Part shown: positions 47,917-57,307 of the stretch, piece after piece
Layout: each line of letters opens with the position of its first letter
Position numbering within the stretch: position 1 is the stretch's first letter
Notes under the pieces: model-generated
Told to the model about the DNA's origin: nothing
Databases searched by the model: none
Seen by the model: the letters and a program-made list of their open reading frames with translations, nothing else
NCBI GenBank assembly: GCA_018241325.1
Contig: JAFEEB010000004.1
Location: 66,503 to 130,502, forward strand
Origin: Pseudomonadota bacterium
Lineage (GTDB): Bacteria > Pseudomonadota > Gammaproteobacteria > Burkholderiales > Burkholderiaceae_C
DNA length: 64,000 bases
Direction of reading: 5' to 3'
Translations under genes and position numbers: made by a program

Positions 47917-48966
47917 TCAACACCACCATCCCAGCAAGACCGCGCAGGCCCCCACGGTGGCCGTCAGCGCCGTGGCCGAGCCGATGGCGCAGGCGCGCAG
48001 GGTGTCGGCCGGCTCAGGTACCCGCGCGGCGCCGTTCAGGCTGTAGGCGCCGGGCTTGCGCAGCTGCACGCCCAGGGCCAGAGCCATGGCGGCCATGGGC
48101 CAGCCGCTGTTGGGCGACGGCGTGCGCGCGGCCTGCTCGGCCAGCCGCGCCGGCGCGCGCAGGCGGCCCACCAGCGCAATCAGCGCGGCGGTGATACGCG
48201 CCGGCGCCCAGGCCAGCACGTCGTCGGCGCGCGCGGCCCATTTGCCGGCCCAGCGCCAGTCGCGCGGCACGCCGTTCAGGGCATGCACGCCCGGATAACC
48301 CCACATGGCGTCGGCCGTGTTGGCAAAGCGAAACAGCGCCGCGCCGGGCAGCCCCAGCAGCACGAACCAGAACAGCGGCGCCACCAGCGAGTCGTTCAGG
48401 TTCTCGGCCAGGCTCTCGATGGCGCTCTCGCGCACCTCGGACGCGGTCAGCGCGCTCACATCGCGGCTGACCAGCCGCGCCAGCCGCGCGCGCCCCGCGT
48501 CCAGCGACTCGCCCAGCGCGCGCTCCACCGCCAGCACCTCGTCATGCAGCATGGCCCAGGCCAGCAGCGGCTTGAGCAGCAGGCCCAGCGCCAGCGCGGC
48601 CAGCCACACCGGCTGCTGAAGCACCCAGGCTTGCAGCCACCAGGCCAGCGCAAACACCGCGCTCGCCGCGCCGCACCAGGCCAGCGCCGCGCACCAGAAG
48701 ATGCGCTCGTCGGAGCGCACCGGCGTGCGTGCATCGGTGTCCGTGTCGGACCGCACCGGCGTGCGCGTGTCGGACCGCACCCGCGGTGCACCGGCCGCCG
48801 GCGCCACGCGCGCGCCGGCCCAGGCCAGGTAGCGTCCCATCCACACCACGGGGTGCCAGCGCGCAGCGGGCTCGCCCAGCACGCGGTCGATCGCCAGCGC
48901 CAGCGCCGGCACGCAGGCCAGCAGCCACAGGGCTGCGTCGTCCCCGCTCGGCACGGCGCCCATCAT
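47917..48966 (-). CDS. cbiB: adenosylcobinamide-phosphate synthase
   Basis: 349 aa inner membrane protein (CbiB; CobD in Pseudomonas nomenclature). DRVLGEPAARWHPVVWMGR, ESAIESLAENLNDSLVAPLFW, FRFANTADAMWGY and PNSGWPMAAMALAL are the family blocks. It attaches aminopropanol (phosphate) to cobyric acid. Residues about 64-87 hold a short repeated RSDTRTP/ARTPVRSD stretch that other CbiB proteins lack. ATG codons at 48966 and 48963 are both possible. Confidence 0.9.
   Translation of the reverse strand: MMGAVPSGDDAALWLLACVPALALAIDRVLGEPAARWHPVVWMGRYLAWAGARVAPAAGAPRVRSDTRTPVRSDTDTDARTPVRSDERIFWCAALAWCGAASAVFALAWWLQAWVLQQPVWLAALALGLLLKPLLAWAMLHDEVLAVERALGESLDAGRARLARLVSRDVSALTASEVRESAIESLAENLNDSLVAPLFWFVLLGLPGAALFRFANTADAMWGYPGVHALNGVPRDWRWAGKWAARADDVLAWAPARITAALIALVGRLRAPARLAEQAARTPSPNSGWPMAAMALALGVQLRKPGAYSLNGAARVPEPADTLRACAIGSATALTATVGACAVLLGWWC
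48710..48782. repeat. short in-frame tandem repeat in cbiB
   Basis: TCGGAGCGCACCGGCGTGCG at 48710, TCGGACCGCACCGGCGTGCG at 48746 and TCGGACCGCACC at 48770 are near-identical; spacing is 36 and 24 bases, both multiples of three. It encodes the RSD-TRTPV repeats in a loop between the first hydrophobic segments. Confidence 0.7.
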
Positions 48967-48985
48967 GGCAACACCGGCCCAGGGC

Positions 48986-49438
48986 TCAGGCCAGCGGCGC
49001 CGGCTCGGTCTTGAGCAGGCCGCCCAGCGCGTTGGGCGCGCTCACCAGGTCGGCCAGCGTGTGTTTGTCCAGCTCGGCGTAAAACACCTTGAAGGCGCCG
49101 CTCAGAATGCCCGACAGCTTGCACGCCGGCGCAATGCGGCAATGGTGGCTCAGGTCGGCCACCATGCATTCCACATACGCCGCACTGCCCTCGCACAGGC
49201 GCACCACCTCGCCCACGCGGATCGACTCGGCCGGCTGCCCCAGGCGCAGGCCGCCGCCCTTGCCGCGCACCGTCTGCACCCAGCCGGCGCGCCCCAGCTG
49301 GTGCACCACCTTGGTCAGGTGGTTGGCCGAGATGCCGTAGGCGGCGGCGATTTCGTCCACCGTGGCGCGGCGGTCCTCCTGCAGCGCCAGATACATCAGC
49401 ACCCGCAAGGCATAGTCGGAAAAGGTGGTGACTCGCAT
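48986..49438 (-). CDS. nsrR: Rrf2-family regulator, NsrR type (nitric-oxide sensor)
   Basis: 150 aa. Winged helix (MRVTTFSDYALRVLMYLAL, ISANHLTKVVHQLGR, VRGKGGGLRLG) followed by three cysteines, Cys91, Cys100 and Cys106, in ECM, HHCRI and PACKL; the HCxIxPxCxL string is characteristic of NsrR, whose Fe-S cluster is destroyed by NO. It represses NO-response genes. It is divergent from fdxA, and a matching inverted repeat lies in the shared upstream region. Confidence 0.85.
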   Translation of the reverse strand: MRVTTFSDYALRVLMYLALQEDRRATVDEIAAAYGISANHLTKVVHQLGRAGWVQTVRGKGGGLRLGQPAESIRVGEVVRLCEGSAAYVECMVADLSHHCRIAPACKLSGILSGAFKVFYAELDKHTLADLVSAPNALGGLLKTEPAPLA

Positions 49439-49516
49439 CGGCGAAAATCACGCCCGGGCCGCCCTGCTGACAACGCGGACTTGCGTTGCGGGCGGGCGGG
49501 CCATGGCGTACATTAA

Positions 49517-49539
49517 AAGATGTATTCATTATGCATTTT
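49517..49539. promoter_or_regulatory. candidate NsrR operator between nsrR and fdxA
   Basis: Half-site AAGATGTATTC and the inverse complement of TTATGCATTTT, separated by one base, follow the 11-1-11 architecture of known NsrR sites (AAGATGyATTT half-sites). The left half is close to consensus, the right half weaker. It lies 27 bases before the fdxA ATG. Confidence 0.6.
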
Positions 49540-49566
49540 TAGGACTGACTCGCAAGGTCCCTCATC

Positions 49567-49890
49567 ATGACTTTTGTCGTTACCGAAGCCTGCATCCGCT
49601 GCAAATACACCGACTGCGTGGACGTTTGCCCCACCGACGCCTTTCGCGAAGGCCCCAACTTCCTGGTGATCGAGCCCGAGGACTGCATCGACTGCGCCGT
49701 CTGCGTGCCCGAATGCCCCGTCAACGCCATTTACGCCGACGAGGACGTGCCCAAGGACCAGCTGGACTTCATCCCGCTGAACGAGGAGCTGGCCCGGGGC
49801 TGGAAGACCATCTCGCGCAAGGTCCCGGCCCTGCCCGACGCGGACGAATGGGCCAAGGTCGGGCCAAAGCGCGAGCAGCTCCAGCGTTGA
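49567..49890 (+). CDS. fdxA: seven-iron ferredoxin (3Fe-4S/4Fe-4S)
   Basis: 107 aa, the standard FdxA size. N-terminal cysteines [14 protein letters not shown] and the second cluster [12 protein letters not shown] bind one 3Fe-4S and one 4Fe-4S cluster, followed by the conserved C-terminal extension ([12 protein letters not shown]). A soluble electron carrier. The NsrR-like site in its promoter suggests induction by nitric oxide. Confidence 0.94.
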   Translation: MTFVVTEACIRCKYTDCVDVCPTDAFREGPNFLVIEPEDCIDCAVCVPECPVNAIYADEDVPKDQLDFIPLNEELARGWKTISRKVPALPDADEWAKVGPKREQLQR

Positions 49891-49932
49891 TTTGCAACCC
49901 CTGCGCCGTGAAGGCGGCGCCTGAAGACAGCC

Positions 49933-50196
49933 ATGTCAAACCCTCCCGGACACGACCACACCACCCCCGAAGCCATCTACGGCTTTGACGCCCGCGGCAT
50001 CGCGCGGCGCTTTCGCCACTCGGCCATCTTCGGCGCACTCGACGCGCTCAACCCCGGCGAAACCATGCGCTTCGTCAACGACCACGACCCCATCCCGCTG
50101 CTGGGCCAGCTGCAGGCGCGCTACGGCCAGGCCGTGCACATCGAATACCGCCAGCGCTCGCCCGAGGGCGTGGTGATCGACTTCGAGCGGCGATAG
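49933..50196 (+). CDS. DUF2249 protein
   Basis: 87 aa. GFDARGIARRFRHSAIFGALDAL, ETMRFVNDHDPIPLLGQLQARYG and VVIDF are typical DUF2249 blocks. These small proteins occur next to denitrification and hemerythrin genes, and the fold resembles TusA-like alpha/beta proteins. No function is proven. It is 42 bases downstream of fdxA, probably in the same transcript, and hence under the same NO control. Confidence 0.75.
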   Translation: MSNPPGHDHTTPEAIYGFDARGIARRFRHSAIFGALDALNPGETMRFVNDHDPIPLLGQLQARYGQAVHIEYRQRSPEGVVIDFERR

Positions 50197-50321
50197 AGGC
50201 TGCAACGCGCCGGCGCCCGCTCGGCGCGGACGTCCCGCGCATCGGCCGGGTGGCGGGCCGCTCCCCGCATCGCCCGACGCGCCCGACACGCGCATGACGC
50301 GGCCCACGGGCCGGCCACTGT

Positions 50322-51380
50322 TCAGGCGCGGCCGATCTGCTGCCGATGGGCCACCTGCAGCGAGATGCGCGCCAGCCGGGCGATGACATCGCCCATGGCC
50401 GCCGCGGCACGTTCGAACATGGCGCCGTCGCTGGTGCGCATGATGGACTCCAGCGTCTCGCTGAAGGCTTCCAGCGGCTTTTGCGCTTCCACCAGCAGGT
50501 GGGACGACTGGTCCACCGAGCCCGCGGTGGCGCCGCCCGCCGCGCGCCCCTGGGCCCAGCCAGCCAACAAAGTCCGTGCGTCCTCGCCGCCTTCGGCGAT
50601 CGACTCGCGCCCGCGCGCGACATGGTCGTCGATCCGGTCGGCAACCTGCGCTGGCGCCGCGCTGCGCCGAGCTGTCGCAGCCTGATCAAGGGACGGTGGC
50701 AACATCGATTCCAGCAACGCTGCGCTTTGCGGGTCGCCGATCGCGCGCAGGCGCGCGGCCAGGGCGCCGTACTGGCTGGCAATGGCCGCCTCGTGCTGCG
50801 CCAGCACTTCCTCCAGGGCCTTGGGCGAGCTCACCGTCAGGTCGGGCAATCGCACCGGGCGCTGTTCGCCATGCCAGGCGCGACGACGAAAGCGGCGCAA
50901 CACGGCGGCGCGGCGCAATTGCTCGGTGCCCAGTTTTTCGGCCTCCTCCCTCACACGCGGATCGGCAGCGCGCGCAGCCAGATAGCTGTAGAAGGCAAAG
51001 CCGCGCTCGCGGTTGTCCACCGCCAGCGCAAAAGCGCGATAGGGGGTCAACAAGGCGCTGTCGATGCTCTCGTCCCACGACGTCGACAGGCTGGGCGGCA
51101 GGCGCGCGGCATAGGCTTCGGCGGGCCCGATGGCTTGGCCCAGTTGTGCGGCCCGTTGCTGCACCGCGCCGGCGTGCTCGCGCGCGTGCTCGAGCAGGAC
51201 CTCGAACGCCGCCGCGGTGGCGACCTCGCCGCGCTGCTTCATGTGCTCGATCAGCTCGCCGTAGCGATGCACGGCCTGCTCCTCGATGGCACTGGCCATG
51301 CCCACGAGGTCGCGCATGTTCACCGACTCGATCTGCGGATCGTGCTGGAGCCGGGGTTGATGCAAGCTGCGTTCAGGCAT
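50322..51380 (-). CDS. two-domain ferritin-like protein next to nos cluster
   Basis: 352 aa from the ATG at 51380, with GGAGCA 6 bases upstream. The N-terminal helical region has MASAIEEQAVHRY followed by LLEHAREHAG, an E...ExxH pattern as in ferritin-like diiron proteins; a second set, RERGFAFYSYLAA then EEAEKLGTEQL, looks like the other half. The C-terminal half is helical and not recognised. A role in iron handling or NO/oxygen defence is only suggested by its position, divergent from nosR over a shared FNR-like site. Confidence 0.5.
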   Translation of the reverse strand: MPERSLHQPRLQHDPQIESVNMRDLVGMASAIEEQAVHRYGELIEHMKQRGEVATAAAFEVLLEHAREHAGAVQQRAAQLGQAIGPAEAYAARLPPSLSTSWDESIDSALLTPYRAFALAVDNRERGFAFYSYLAARAADPRVREEAEKLGTEQLRRAAVLRRFRRRAWHGEQRPVRLPDLTVSSPKALEEVLAQHEAAIASQYGALAARLRAIGDPQSAALLESMLPPSLDQAATARRSAAPAQVADRIDDHVARGRESIAEGGEDARTLLAGWAQGRAAGGATAGSVDQSSHLLVEAQKPLEAFSETLESIMRTSDGAMFERAAAAMGDVIARLARISLQVAHRQQIGRA

Positions 51381-51692
51381 GAGGTGCTCCTTGTCTGGTG
51401 GCCATGGACCGCTGCCGGGCTTGGGGGACGCCGCGGCGAGCCACGTGCGCCGCCTGGGCGTACGCGTGCGATGCGCGCGGCGATCTCCCGTCTGCTTTGT
51501 TCGCGGACAGCCCCTCACTTTGTAAGCCCAATGAGTGTCCGAACGACATCCTTTCATTTGACCCTGATCAAATAAAACCAAAGTAACAGAGCTGCGCTTA
51601 CGGGTGTTAACACGTTGCACGGCGGTCGATTTCTATACTGGCTCGAGGCTGCCGTGTACCCAACCCGTCCGACCGGACGTCTGGAGAGGCCA
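51381..51692. other. 312-base divergent regulatory region, ferritin-like / nosR
   Basis: No gene is seen. An FNR-type site is centred at about 51564 and an AT-rich stretch (AAATAAAACCAAAGTAACAG) follows it. The nosR leader runs from there to the TTG start with GGAGAGG at 51683-51689. An in-frame ATG at 51615 would give a longer NosR but lacks a ribosome-binding site. Confidence 0.55.
51558..51571. promoter_or_regulatory. FNR/DNR-type box upstream of nosR
   Basis: TTGACCCTGATCAA fits TTGA-N6-TCAA, the core of FNR/Anr/Dnr sites. Oxygen- or NO-responsive Crp/FNR regulators control nos genes in many denitrifiers. The site is near-symmetric and could serve both nosR and the ferritin-like gene; binding is inferred. 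Confidence 0.65.
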
Positions 51693-53984
51693 TTGACACA
51701 GACACTCAGACAGGCCGCGACGGCGGTGCTCGTCGCTTTTTTCCTTGCTCTGTCCTGGGGGATGGCGCTGGCGCAGAGTGCGCCAACGCTGGACAGCTTT
51801 CTGAAGACCGTGCAGCCTTCCGATCTGGTGCCCGGCGCCGACCGGTTCGGGCCGACGCGGGCCGATCCGCCGGTGGCCCCCGCGTTCAAAGGCGAGCAAC
51901 TGATCGGCTACGCGTACCTGAGCTCGCAGTTCGTCAACACCAACGGCTACTCGGGCAAGCCCATCCACACCCTGGTCGGGCTCGACACCAGCGGCACGAT
52001 CGTCGGCCTGCATCTGGCGGCACACAGCGAGCCGATCGTGCTGATCGGCATCCCCGAGCAGCGCATCGTCGATTCGATCAAACCGTTCATCGGCTACAAC
52101 CCGCTGAAGGCGGCAGCCGAGGGCAAGGGCCCTCCCAAGGCCGACATCGTCAGCGGCGCCACGGTGACGGTGCTGGTGATCGGCGAAGGCATCGTGCGCT
52201 CGGCGGTGCGGGTGTCGCGCCTGCTCGGCCTGGGGGGCACGGGGCCCTCAGCGGGGGCGGCTGCGGCGGCGCCCAAGCGCGTGATCGATTCGCAAGCCGG
52301 CGGCATCCATAGCTGGTCCGCGTTGCTGGCCGACGGTTCCATCGCCGCGTTGCATTTGACCGTGGGCAAGGTCAATGATGCCTTCAAGGCCTCGGGCAAC
52401 GCGCAGGCCATCCAGCGACCGCAAGCGGGCGCGCCGGATGAACCCTTCATCGACCTCTACGTGGCGCAGGTTTCGCAGCCGGCCGTCGGCCGCAGCCTGC
52501 TGGGCCAGGCCGAGTTCGACGCCGTGCGGCAAATGCTGGCGCCCGGGCAACAGGCGATCCTGGTGGCCGGCGACGGCCTCTATTCCTTCAAGGGTTCGGG
52601 CTATGTGCGTGGCGGCATCTTCGATCGGATCGAGCTGGTGCAGGGAACCGAGACCATTCGCTTCACCGACCGCGGGCACCGGCGCGTTGGCGCGCTGCAG
52701 GCCGAGGGTGCGCCGAACTTTCGCGAAATCGACGTGTTCGTCGTGCCCGAGGGCGCCGAGTTCGACGCGACGGCCCCCTGGCGCCTGCAGCTGCTGGTGC
52801 AGCGCCCCACGGGCGCGCTCGACAAGGCGTTTGTCTCGTTCGAGCTGCCCTACGAGCTGCCCACGAAATACACCCGGGCCGCAGCCCCGCCGACGGGCCC
52901 CCCGGCTGCCACCGCCACCGCGCCGGTAGCATCGGCGGCGTCAGCGGTATCCGCGGCGCCCGCCGTCGCGGCCACGGGCGCGGGCAGCGGCGCGGCGGCG
53001 CTCGACGACCTGGAACAGGTGCCCCTGTGGCAGCGCATGTGGAAGAGCAAGATCGCCGCCATCGTCGTGCTCGGCCTGATGCTGGCGGCATTGACGGTGA
53101 TCTTCTTCTTCCAGACCTGGTTCGTGCGCCGCGAGAAGCTGTTCGACCGCGTGCGGCTCGTCTACCTGTCCATCATTCTTCTGTGGCTCGGTTGGGTGGC
53201 GCAGGCGCAGTTGTCGGTGGTCAACGTGCTGACCTTCCTCACGGCGCTGCGCGAAGGCTTTCACTGGGAGGCCTTCCTCATCGATCCCCTGATCTTCATC
53301 CTCTGGACCTCGGTGGCCGCGGCGCTGCTGTTCTGGGGCCGCGGGCCGTTCTGCGGCTGGCTGTGCCCGTTCGGCGCGCTGCAGGAGCTCGCCAACCGCA
53401 TCGCCAAGGCGTTGCACGTGCCGCAGGTCAAGGTGCCGTGGGCCGTGCACGAGCGCCTGGTGCCGATCAAGTACATCATCTTTCTCGGCCTGTTCGGCGT
53501 CTCGCTGGGCTCGCTGGCCATGGCCGAGGTGCTGTCCGAGGTGGAGCCCTTCAAGACCGCCATCGTGCTGCACTTCATGCGCCAGGCCTGGTTCATCGTC
53601 TTCGCGCTGGCGGTGCTGCTGCCGGGCTTGTTCATCGAGCGGTTTTTCTGCCGCTACATGTGCCCGCTGGGCGCGGCGCTGGCCATCCCGGGGCGCATGC
53701 GCCTGTTCGAGTGGCTCAAGCGCTACCGCGAGTGCGGCAACCCGTGCATGCGCTGCTATCACGAGTGCCCGGTCGAGGCCATTCACCCCGAGGGCCACAT
53801 CAACCCCAACGAGTGCATCGGCTGCCTGCACTGCCAGGTGCTCTACCACCATGATCGCAAGTGCCCGGTGATGATCCAGAAGCGCCTGAAGCGCGAGAAG
53901 CGCGAGGCCATGCGCTCGTCGACCGGCGCGGTGGTGGCCACGCAGGTGCACCGCATGAAGTCCGAATTGCCCGGTTCGGCATGA
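51693..53984 (+). CDS. nosR: NosR, polytopic flavo-iron-sulfur protein for N2O reduction
   Basis: 763 aa from the TTG at 51693, preferred because GGAGAGG precedes it and it starts the signal peptide directly. Periplasmic FMN domain with SGATVT (Thr157 is the expected flavin attachment site), a Pro/Ala-rich linker (about residues 395-440), then about six membrane helices with CGWLCP (Cys554/558) and CRYMCP (Cys653/657), and a C-terminal 2[4Fe-4S] domain [13 protein letters not shown] plus CIGCLHCQ. NosR feeds electrons to NosZ and is needed for nosZ expression and activity. First gene of nosRZDFYLX. Confidence 0.95.
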   Translation: MTQTLRQAATAVLVAFFLALSWGMALAQSAPTLDSFLKTVQPSDLVPGADRFGPTRADPPVAPAFKGEQLIGYAYLSSQFVNTNGYSGKPIHTLVGLDTSGTIVGLHLAAHSEPIVLIGIPEQRIVDSIKPFIGYNPLKAAAEGKGPPKADIVSGATVTVLVIGEGIVRSAVRVSRLLGLGGTGPSAGAAAAAPKRVIDSQAGGIHSWSALLADGSIAALHLTVGKVNDAFKASGNAQAIQRPQAGAPDEPFIDLYVAQVSQPAVGRSLLGQAEFDAVRQMLAPGQQAILVAGDGLYSFKGSGYVRGGIFDRIELVQGTETIRFTDRGHRRVGALQAEGAPNFREIDVFVVPEGAEFDATAPWRLQLLVQRPTGALDKAFVSFELPYELPTKYTRAAAPPTGPPAATATAPVASAASAVSAAPAVAATGAGSGAAALDDLEQVPLWQRMWKSKIAAIVVLGLMLAALTVIFFFQTWFVRREKLFDRVRLVYLSIILLWLGWVAQAQLSVVNVLTFLTALREGFHWEAFLIDPLIFILWTSVAAALLFWGRGPFCGWLCPFGALQELANRIAKALHVPQVKVPWAVHERLVPIKYIIFLGLFGVSLGSLAMAEVLSEVEPFKTAIVLHFMRQAWFIVFALAVLLPGLFIERFFCRYMCPLGAALAIPGRMRLFEWLKRYRECGNPCMRCYHECPVEAIHPEGHINPNECIGCLHCQVLYHHDRKCPVMIQKRLKREKREAMRSSTGAVVATQVHRMKSELPGSA

Positions 53985-54033
53985 CCCGGCGCTGGTTGAG
54001 CGCCATCACAGAGAGAAACCAAGGAGTAGCGAA

Positions 54034-56046
54034 ATGAGCGAGGACAAATCCAGATCGGAGCATCACGACCCGAGCCGCCGCGCCGTTCTCGGAGGCGGCG
54101 TCAAGGCCGTCGCTGTTACCGCCGGGGCGGCCGCCACCGGTCTGCTCGCCGGGTGTGGCCAGGGCGAACAGGCCACGACCACCGCTGCACAAACGGCCAG
54201 CAAGCCGGCACCGCAGGCGTCGCAGGCAGCGCAGGCGCCCAGCAAGTCGGCGCTGCAGGCGGCGCTCGAGCGCACCCACGTCGGCCCGGGCGAACTCGAC
54301 GAGTACTACGTGTTCTTCTCCAGCGGCCAGTCGGGCGAGCTGCGCATCTACGGCCTGCCCTCGATGCGCGAGCTGATGCGCGTTCCGGTGTTCAACTACG
54401 ATGGCGCCACCGGTTGGGGTCTGACCAACGAAAGCCGCAAGATCCTGACCGAGGGCCTGACGCCGGAGACGCGCAAGTTCCTGCAAAAACGCGGCGGCAT
54501 CTTCCTCAACGGCGACCTGCACCACCCGCACATGTCGTTCACCGACGGCACCTACGACGGGCGTTACCTGTTCATGCAGGACAAGGCCAACACGCGCGTG
54601 GCGCGCGTGCGCTGCGACGTCATGAAGTGCGACAAGATCATCGAGATTCCCAATGCCTTCAGCGCGCACGGCCTGCGCGTGCAGAAGTATCCGAAAACCG
54701 GCTATGTCTTCGTCAACGGTGAAAACCGCATCCCCTCGCCCAACGACGGCACCAACGTCGACGACAAGTCGGCGTACCGGTGCTTCTTCACCGCCATCGA
54801 CGGCGAAACCATGAAGATCGCCTGGCAGGTGATGGTCGATGGCAACCTGGACAACGTCGATGCCGACTACCAGGGCAAGTACGCGTTCTCCACCTGCTAC
54901 AACTCGGAGCAGGGCTTCACGCTGGGCGAGATGACGGCCGCCGAGCAGGACTGGGTGACCATCTTCAACATCCAGCGCATCGAGGAGGGAGTCAAGGCCG
55001 GCAAGGCCCAGATGATCAACGGCGTGCCGGTGCTCGACGGCCGCAAGAAGGACGGCAAAGATTCGCCCTACACGCGCTACGTCCCCGTGCCCAACAGCCC
55101 GCACGGCATCAACACCGCGCCCGACGGCATCCACGTCATCGCCAACGGCAAGCTGTCGCCGACCTGCACGGTATTCGACGTGCGCAAGTTCGACGATCTG
55201 TTCGACGACAAGATCAAGCCGCGCGACGTGGTCGTCGCCGAGCCCGAGCTGGGCCTGGGGCCGCTGCACACGGCCTTCGACGGCAAGGGCAACGCCTACA
55301 CGACGCTGTTCATCGACAGCCAGATCTGCAAGTGGAACATCGCCAAGGCGATCGACAAGTTCAACGGCAAGGACGCCGACCCCATCATCCAGAAGCTGGA
55401 CGTGCACTACCAGCCCGGCCACAACCACACGTCGATGGGACAAACCAAGGAGGCCGACGGCAAGTGGCTGCTGTCGCTCAACAAGTTCTCCAAGGACCGC
55501 TTCCTCAACGTCGGCCCGCTGAAGCCCGAGAACGACCAACTGATCGACATCTCGGGCGACCAGATGATCCTGGTGCATGACGGCCCCTCGTATGCCGAAC
55601 CGCATGACGCGACCATCATCCACCGCTCCAAGGTCAACCCGATCAGCGTCTGGAAGCGCGACGATCCGTTCTTCGCCGATGCCGTCGCGCAGGCCAAGGC
55701 CGACGGCGTGACGCTGGAGGAAGCGGCCAAGGTCATTCGCGACGGCCACAAGGTTCGCGTGTACATGTTCTCGGTGGCACCCACCTTCAGCCTGACCGAC
55801 TTCAAGGTCAGGCAGGGCGACGAGGTGACGATCTACGTCACCAACCGCGACAGCCTGGAAGACCTGACGCACGGCTTCGGCCTCGGCGGATATGGCATCA
55901 ATTTCGAGGTGGCGCCGCAAGCCACTGCCTCGGTCACCTTCACCGCCGACCGACCGGGCGTCTTCTGGTATTACTGCTCCTGGTTCTGCCATGCCCTGCA
56001 CATGGAGATGAAGGGGCGCATGCTGGTCGAGGCCAGGCGTGCCTGA
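54034..56046 (+). CDS. nosZ: nitrous-oxide reductase
   Basis: 670 aa, clade I type. The twin-arginine signal SRRAVLGGG (Arg15-16) directs folded export. CuZ histidines are present in [31 protein letters not shown] and EPHDA. The C-terminal cupredoxin domain has the CuA set [12 protein letters not shown]: Cys648, Cys652, His656, Met659. It reduces N2O to N2 in the periplasm. AAGGAG lies 7 bases before the ATG. It overlaps nosD by 8 bases. Confidence 0.97.
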   Translation: MSEDKSRSEHHDPSRRAVLGGGVKAVAVTAGAAATGLLAGCGQGEQATTTAAQTASKPAPQASQAAQAPSKSALQAALERTHVGPGELDEYYVFFSSGQSGELRIYGLPSMRELMRVPVFNYDGATGWGLTNESRKILTEGLTPETRKFLQKRGGIFLNGDLHHPHMSFTDGTYDGRYLFMQDKANTRVARVRCDVMKCDKIIEIPNAFSAHGLRVQKYPKTGYVFVNGENRIPSPNDGTNVDDKSAYRCFFTAIDGETMKIAWQVMVDGNLDNVDADYQGKYAFSTCYNSEQGFTLGEMTAAEQDWVTIFNIQRIEEGVKAGKAQMINGVPVLDGRKKDGKDSPYTRYVPVPNSPHGINTAPDGIHVIANGKLSPTCTVFDVRKFDDLFDDKIKPRDVVVAEPELGLGPLHTAFDGKGNAYTTLFIDSQICKWNIAKAIDKFNGKDADPIIQKLDVHYQPGHNHTSMGQTKEADGKWLLSLNKFSKDRFLNVGPLKPENDQLIDISGDQMILVHDGPSYAEPHDATIIHRSKVNPISVWKRDDPFFADAVAQAKADGVTLEEAAKVIRDGHKVRVYMFSVAPTFSLTDFKVRQGDEVTIYVTNRDSLEDLTHGFGLGGYGINFEVAPQATASVTFTADRPGVFWYYCSWFCHALHMEMKGRMLVEARRA

Positions 56047-57307
56047 ACTGAGCTGGCGGGCTCTGGCGCCAATGGTGCTGGGGCTGGCGGTGCTGGGCAG
56101 CGCCGGCGCCGCCCAGCGCGTGGTCGAGCCGGGCACGCCGCTGCAACCGCTGGTCGATGCGGCGGCGCCGGGCGAGGTGCTGCTGCTCGCGCCGGGCCGT
56201 CACCCCGGCCCCCTCGTGATCGATCGCCCGCTCGAGCTGCGCGGTCAGGCGGGCGCCATCATCACGGGTACGGGCACGGGCAGCGTCATCACCGTGACGG
56301 CGCCCGACGTGCGGATCGAGGGGCTGGAAATCACCGGCTCCGGCACCGACCTGCCGGCCATGGATTCGGCCATCCTCGTGCAGCAGGCGGCGCCGCGCAC
56401 GATCGTGCGCGGCAACCGCCTCATGAACAACCTGTTTGGCGTCTACCTGCATGGCGCCGCCGATTCACGGGTCGAGAACAACATCATCGACGGCCGCCAG
56501 GACCTGCGTCTGGCCGAGGCCGGCAACGGCGTGTCGATCTGGAACGCGCCGGGCGCCGCAATCATCGGCAACACCATCAGCCACGGGCGCGACGGCATCT
56601 ACGTCAAGATCAGCCACCACAACCGCTTCGAGAACAACACCTTCTCCAAGCTGCGCTTCGCCATCCACTACATGTACACCAACGACAGCCGCATCGCCGG
56701 CAATCGCTCGCGCGGCAACCATGTCGGCTGGGCCATCATGTATTCCGAGCGCCTCGAGGTGGAGGACAACGTCTCCGACGGCGACCGCGACCATGGCCTG
56801 CTGCTGAACTCCACCAACGATTCGCGGGTCATCGGCAACGTGGTGCGCCAAGGCGGCGAGAAGTGCGTCTTCGTCTACAACGCCAACAACAACCGGCTCG
56901 AGAACAACTGGTTCGAGGGCTGCCCGATCGGCATCCACTTCACCGCGGGCTCCGAAGGCAACATCATGACCGGCAACGCCTTCGTCGCCAACCGCGTGCA
57001 GGTCAAATACGTCGGCACGCGCTTCATCGACTGGGCCGCCAACGGCCGTGGCAACTACTGGAGCGACAACCCTGCCTTCGATCTCGATGGCGACGGCATC
57101 GCCGACCGGCCCTACCGGCCCAACGACGTCATGGACGAAATCCTCTGGACGCGCCCGCAGGCCAAGCTGCTGACCAACAGCCCGGCGGTGCAACTGGTGC
57201 GCTGGGCGCAGGCGCGCTTTCCGGCGCTGTATCCGGGCGGCGTCTTCGACAGCGCGCCGCTGATGCGCCCGGTGCGCGTGCCCAAGCCGGCCGTGCCACT
57301 GCCATGA
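56039..57307 (+). CDS. nosD: NosD, periplasmic copper-insertion protein
   Basis: 422 aa from a GTG start that overlaps nosZ. Signal peptide ([17 protein letters not shown]), then a right-handed parallel beta-helix of CASH-type repeats visible as recurring NRLxxN, ENNxI, GNxI and GN. NosD works with NosF and NosY to supply copper/sulfur for the CuZ site. [20 protein letters not shown] and [17 protein letters not shown] are typical of the family. Coupled translation with both neighbours. Confidence 0.93.
   Translation: MPELSWRALAPMVLGLAVLGSAGAAQRVVEPGTPLQPLVDAAAPGEVLLLAPGRHPGPLVIDRPLELRGQAGAIITGTGTGSVITVTAPDVRIEGLEITGSGTDLPAMDSAILVQQAAPRTIVRGNRLMNNLFGVYLHGAADSRVENNIIDGRQDLRLAEAGNGVSIWNAPGAAIIGNTISHGRDGIYVKISHHNRFENNTFSKLRFAIHYMYTNDSRIAGNRSRGNHVGWAIMYSERLEVEDNVSDGDRDHGLLLNSTNDSRVIGNVVRQGGEKCVFVYNANNNRLENNWFEGCPIGIHFTAGSEGNIMTGNAFVANRVQVKYVGTRFIDWAANGRGNYWSDNPAFDLDGDGIADRPYRPNDVMDEILWTRPQAKLLTNSPAVQLVRWAQARFPALYPGGVFDSAPLMRPVRVPKPAVPLP

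Noticed and set aside
51615-51692. Longer NosR start at the ATG at 51615
   Set aside because: No Shine-Dalgarno precedes it and it would put 26 non-signal residues before the export signal; the TTG at 51693 has GGAGAGG.
54133-54160. Lipobox in NosZ (GLLAGC)
   Set aside because: The hydrophobic stretch belongs to the twin-arginine signal and NosZ is a soluble periplasmic enzyme; the cysteine is probably incidental.
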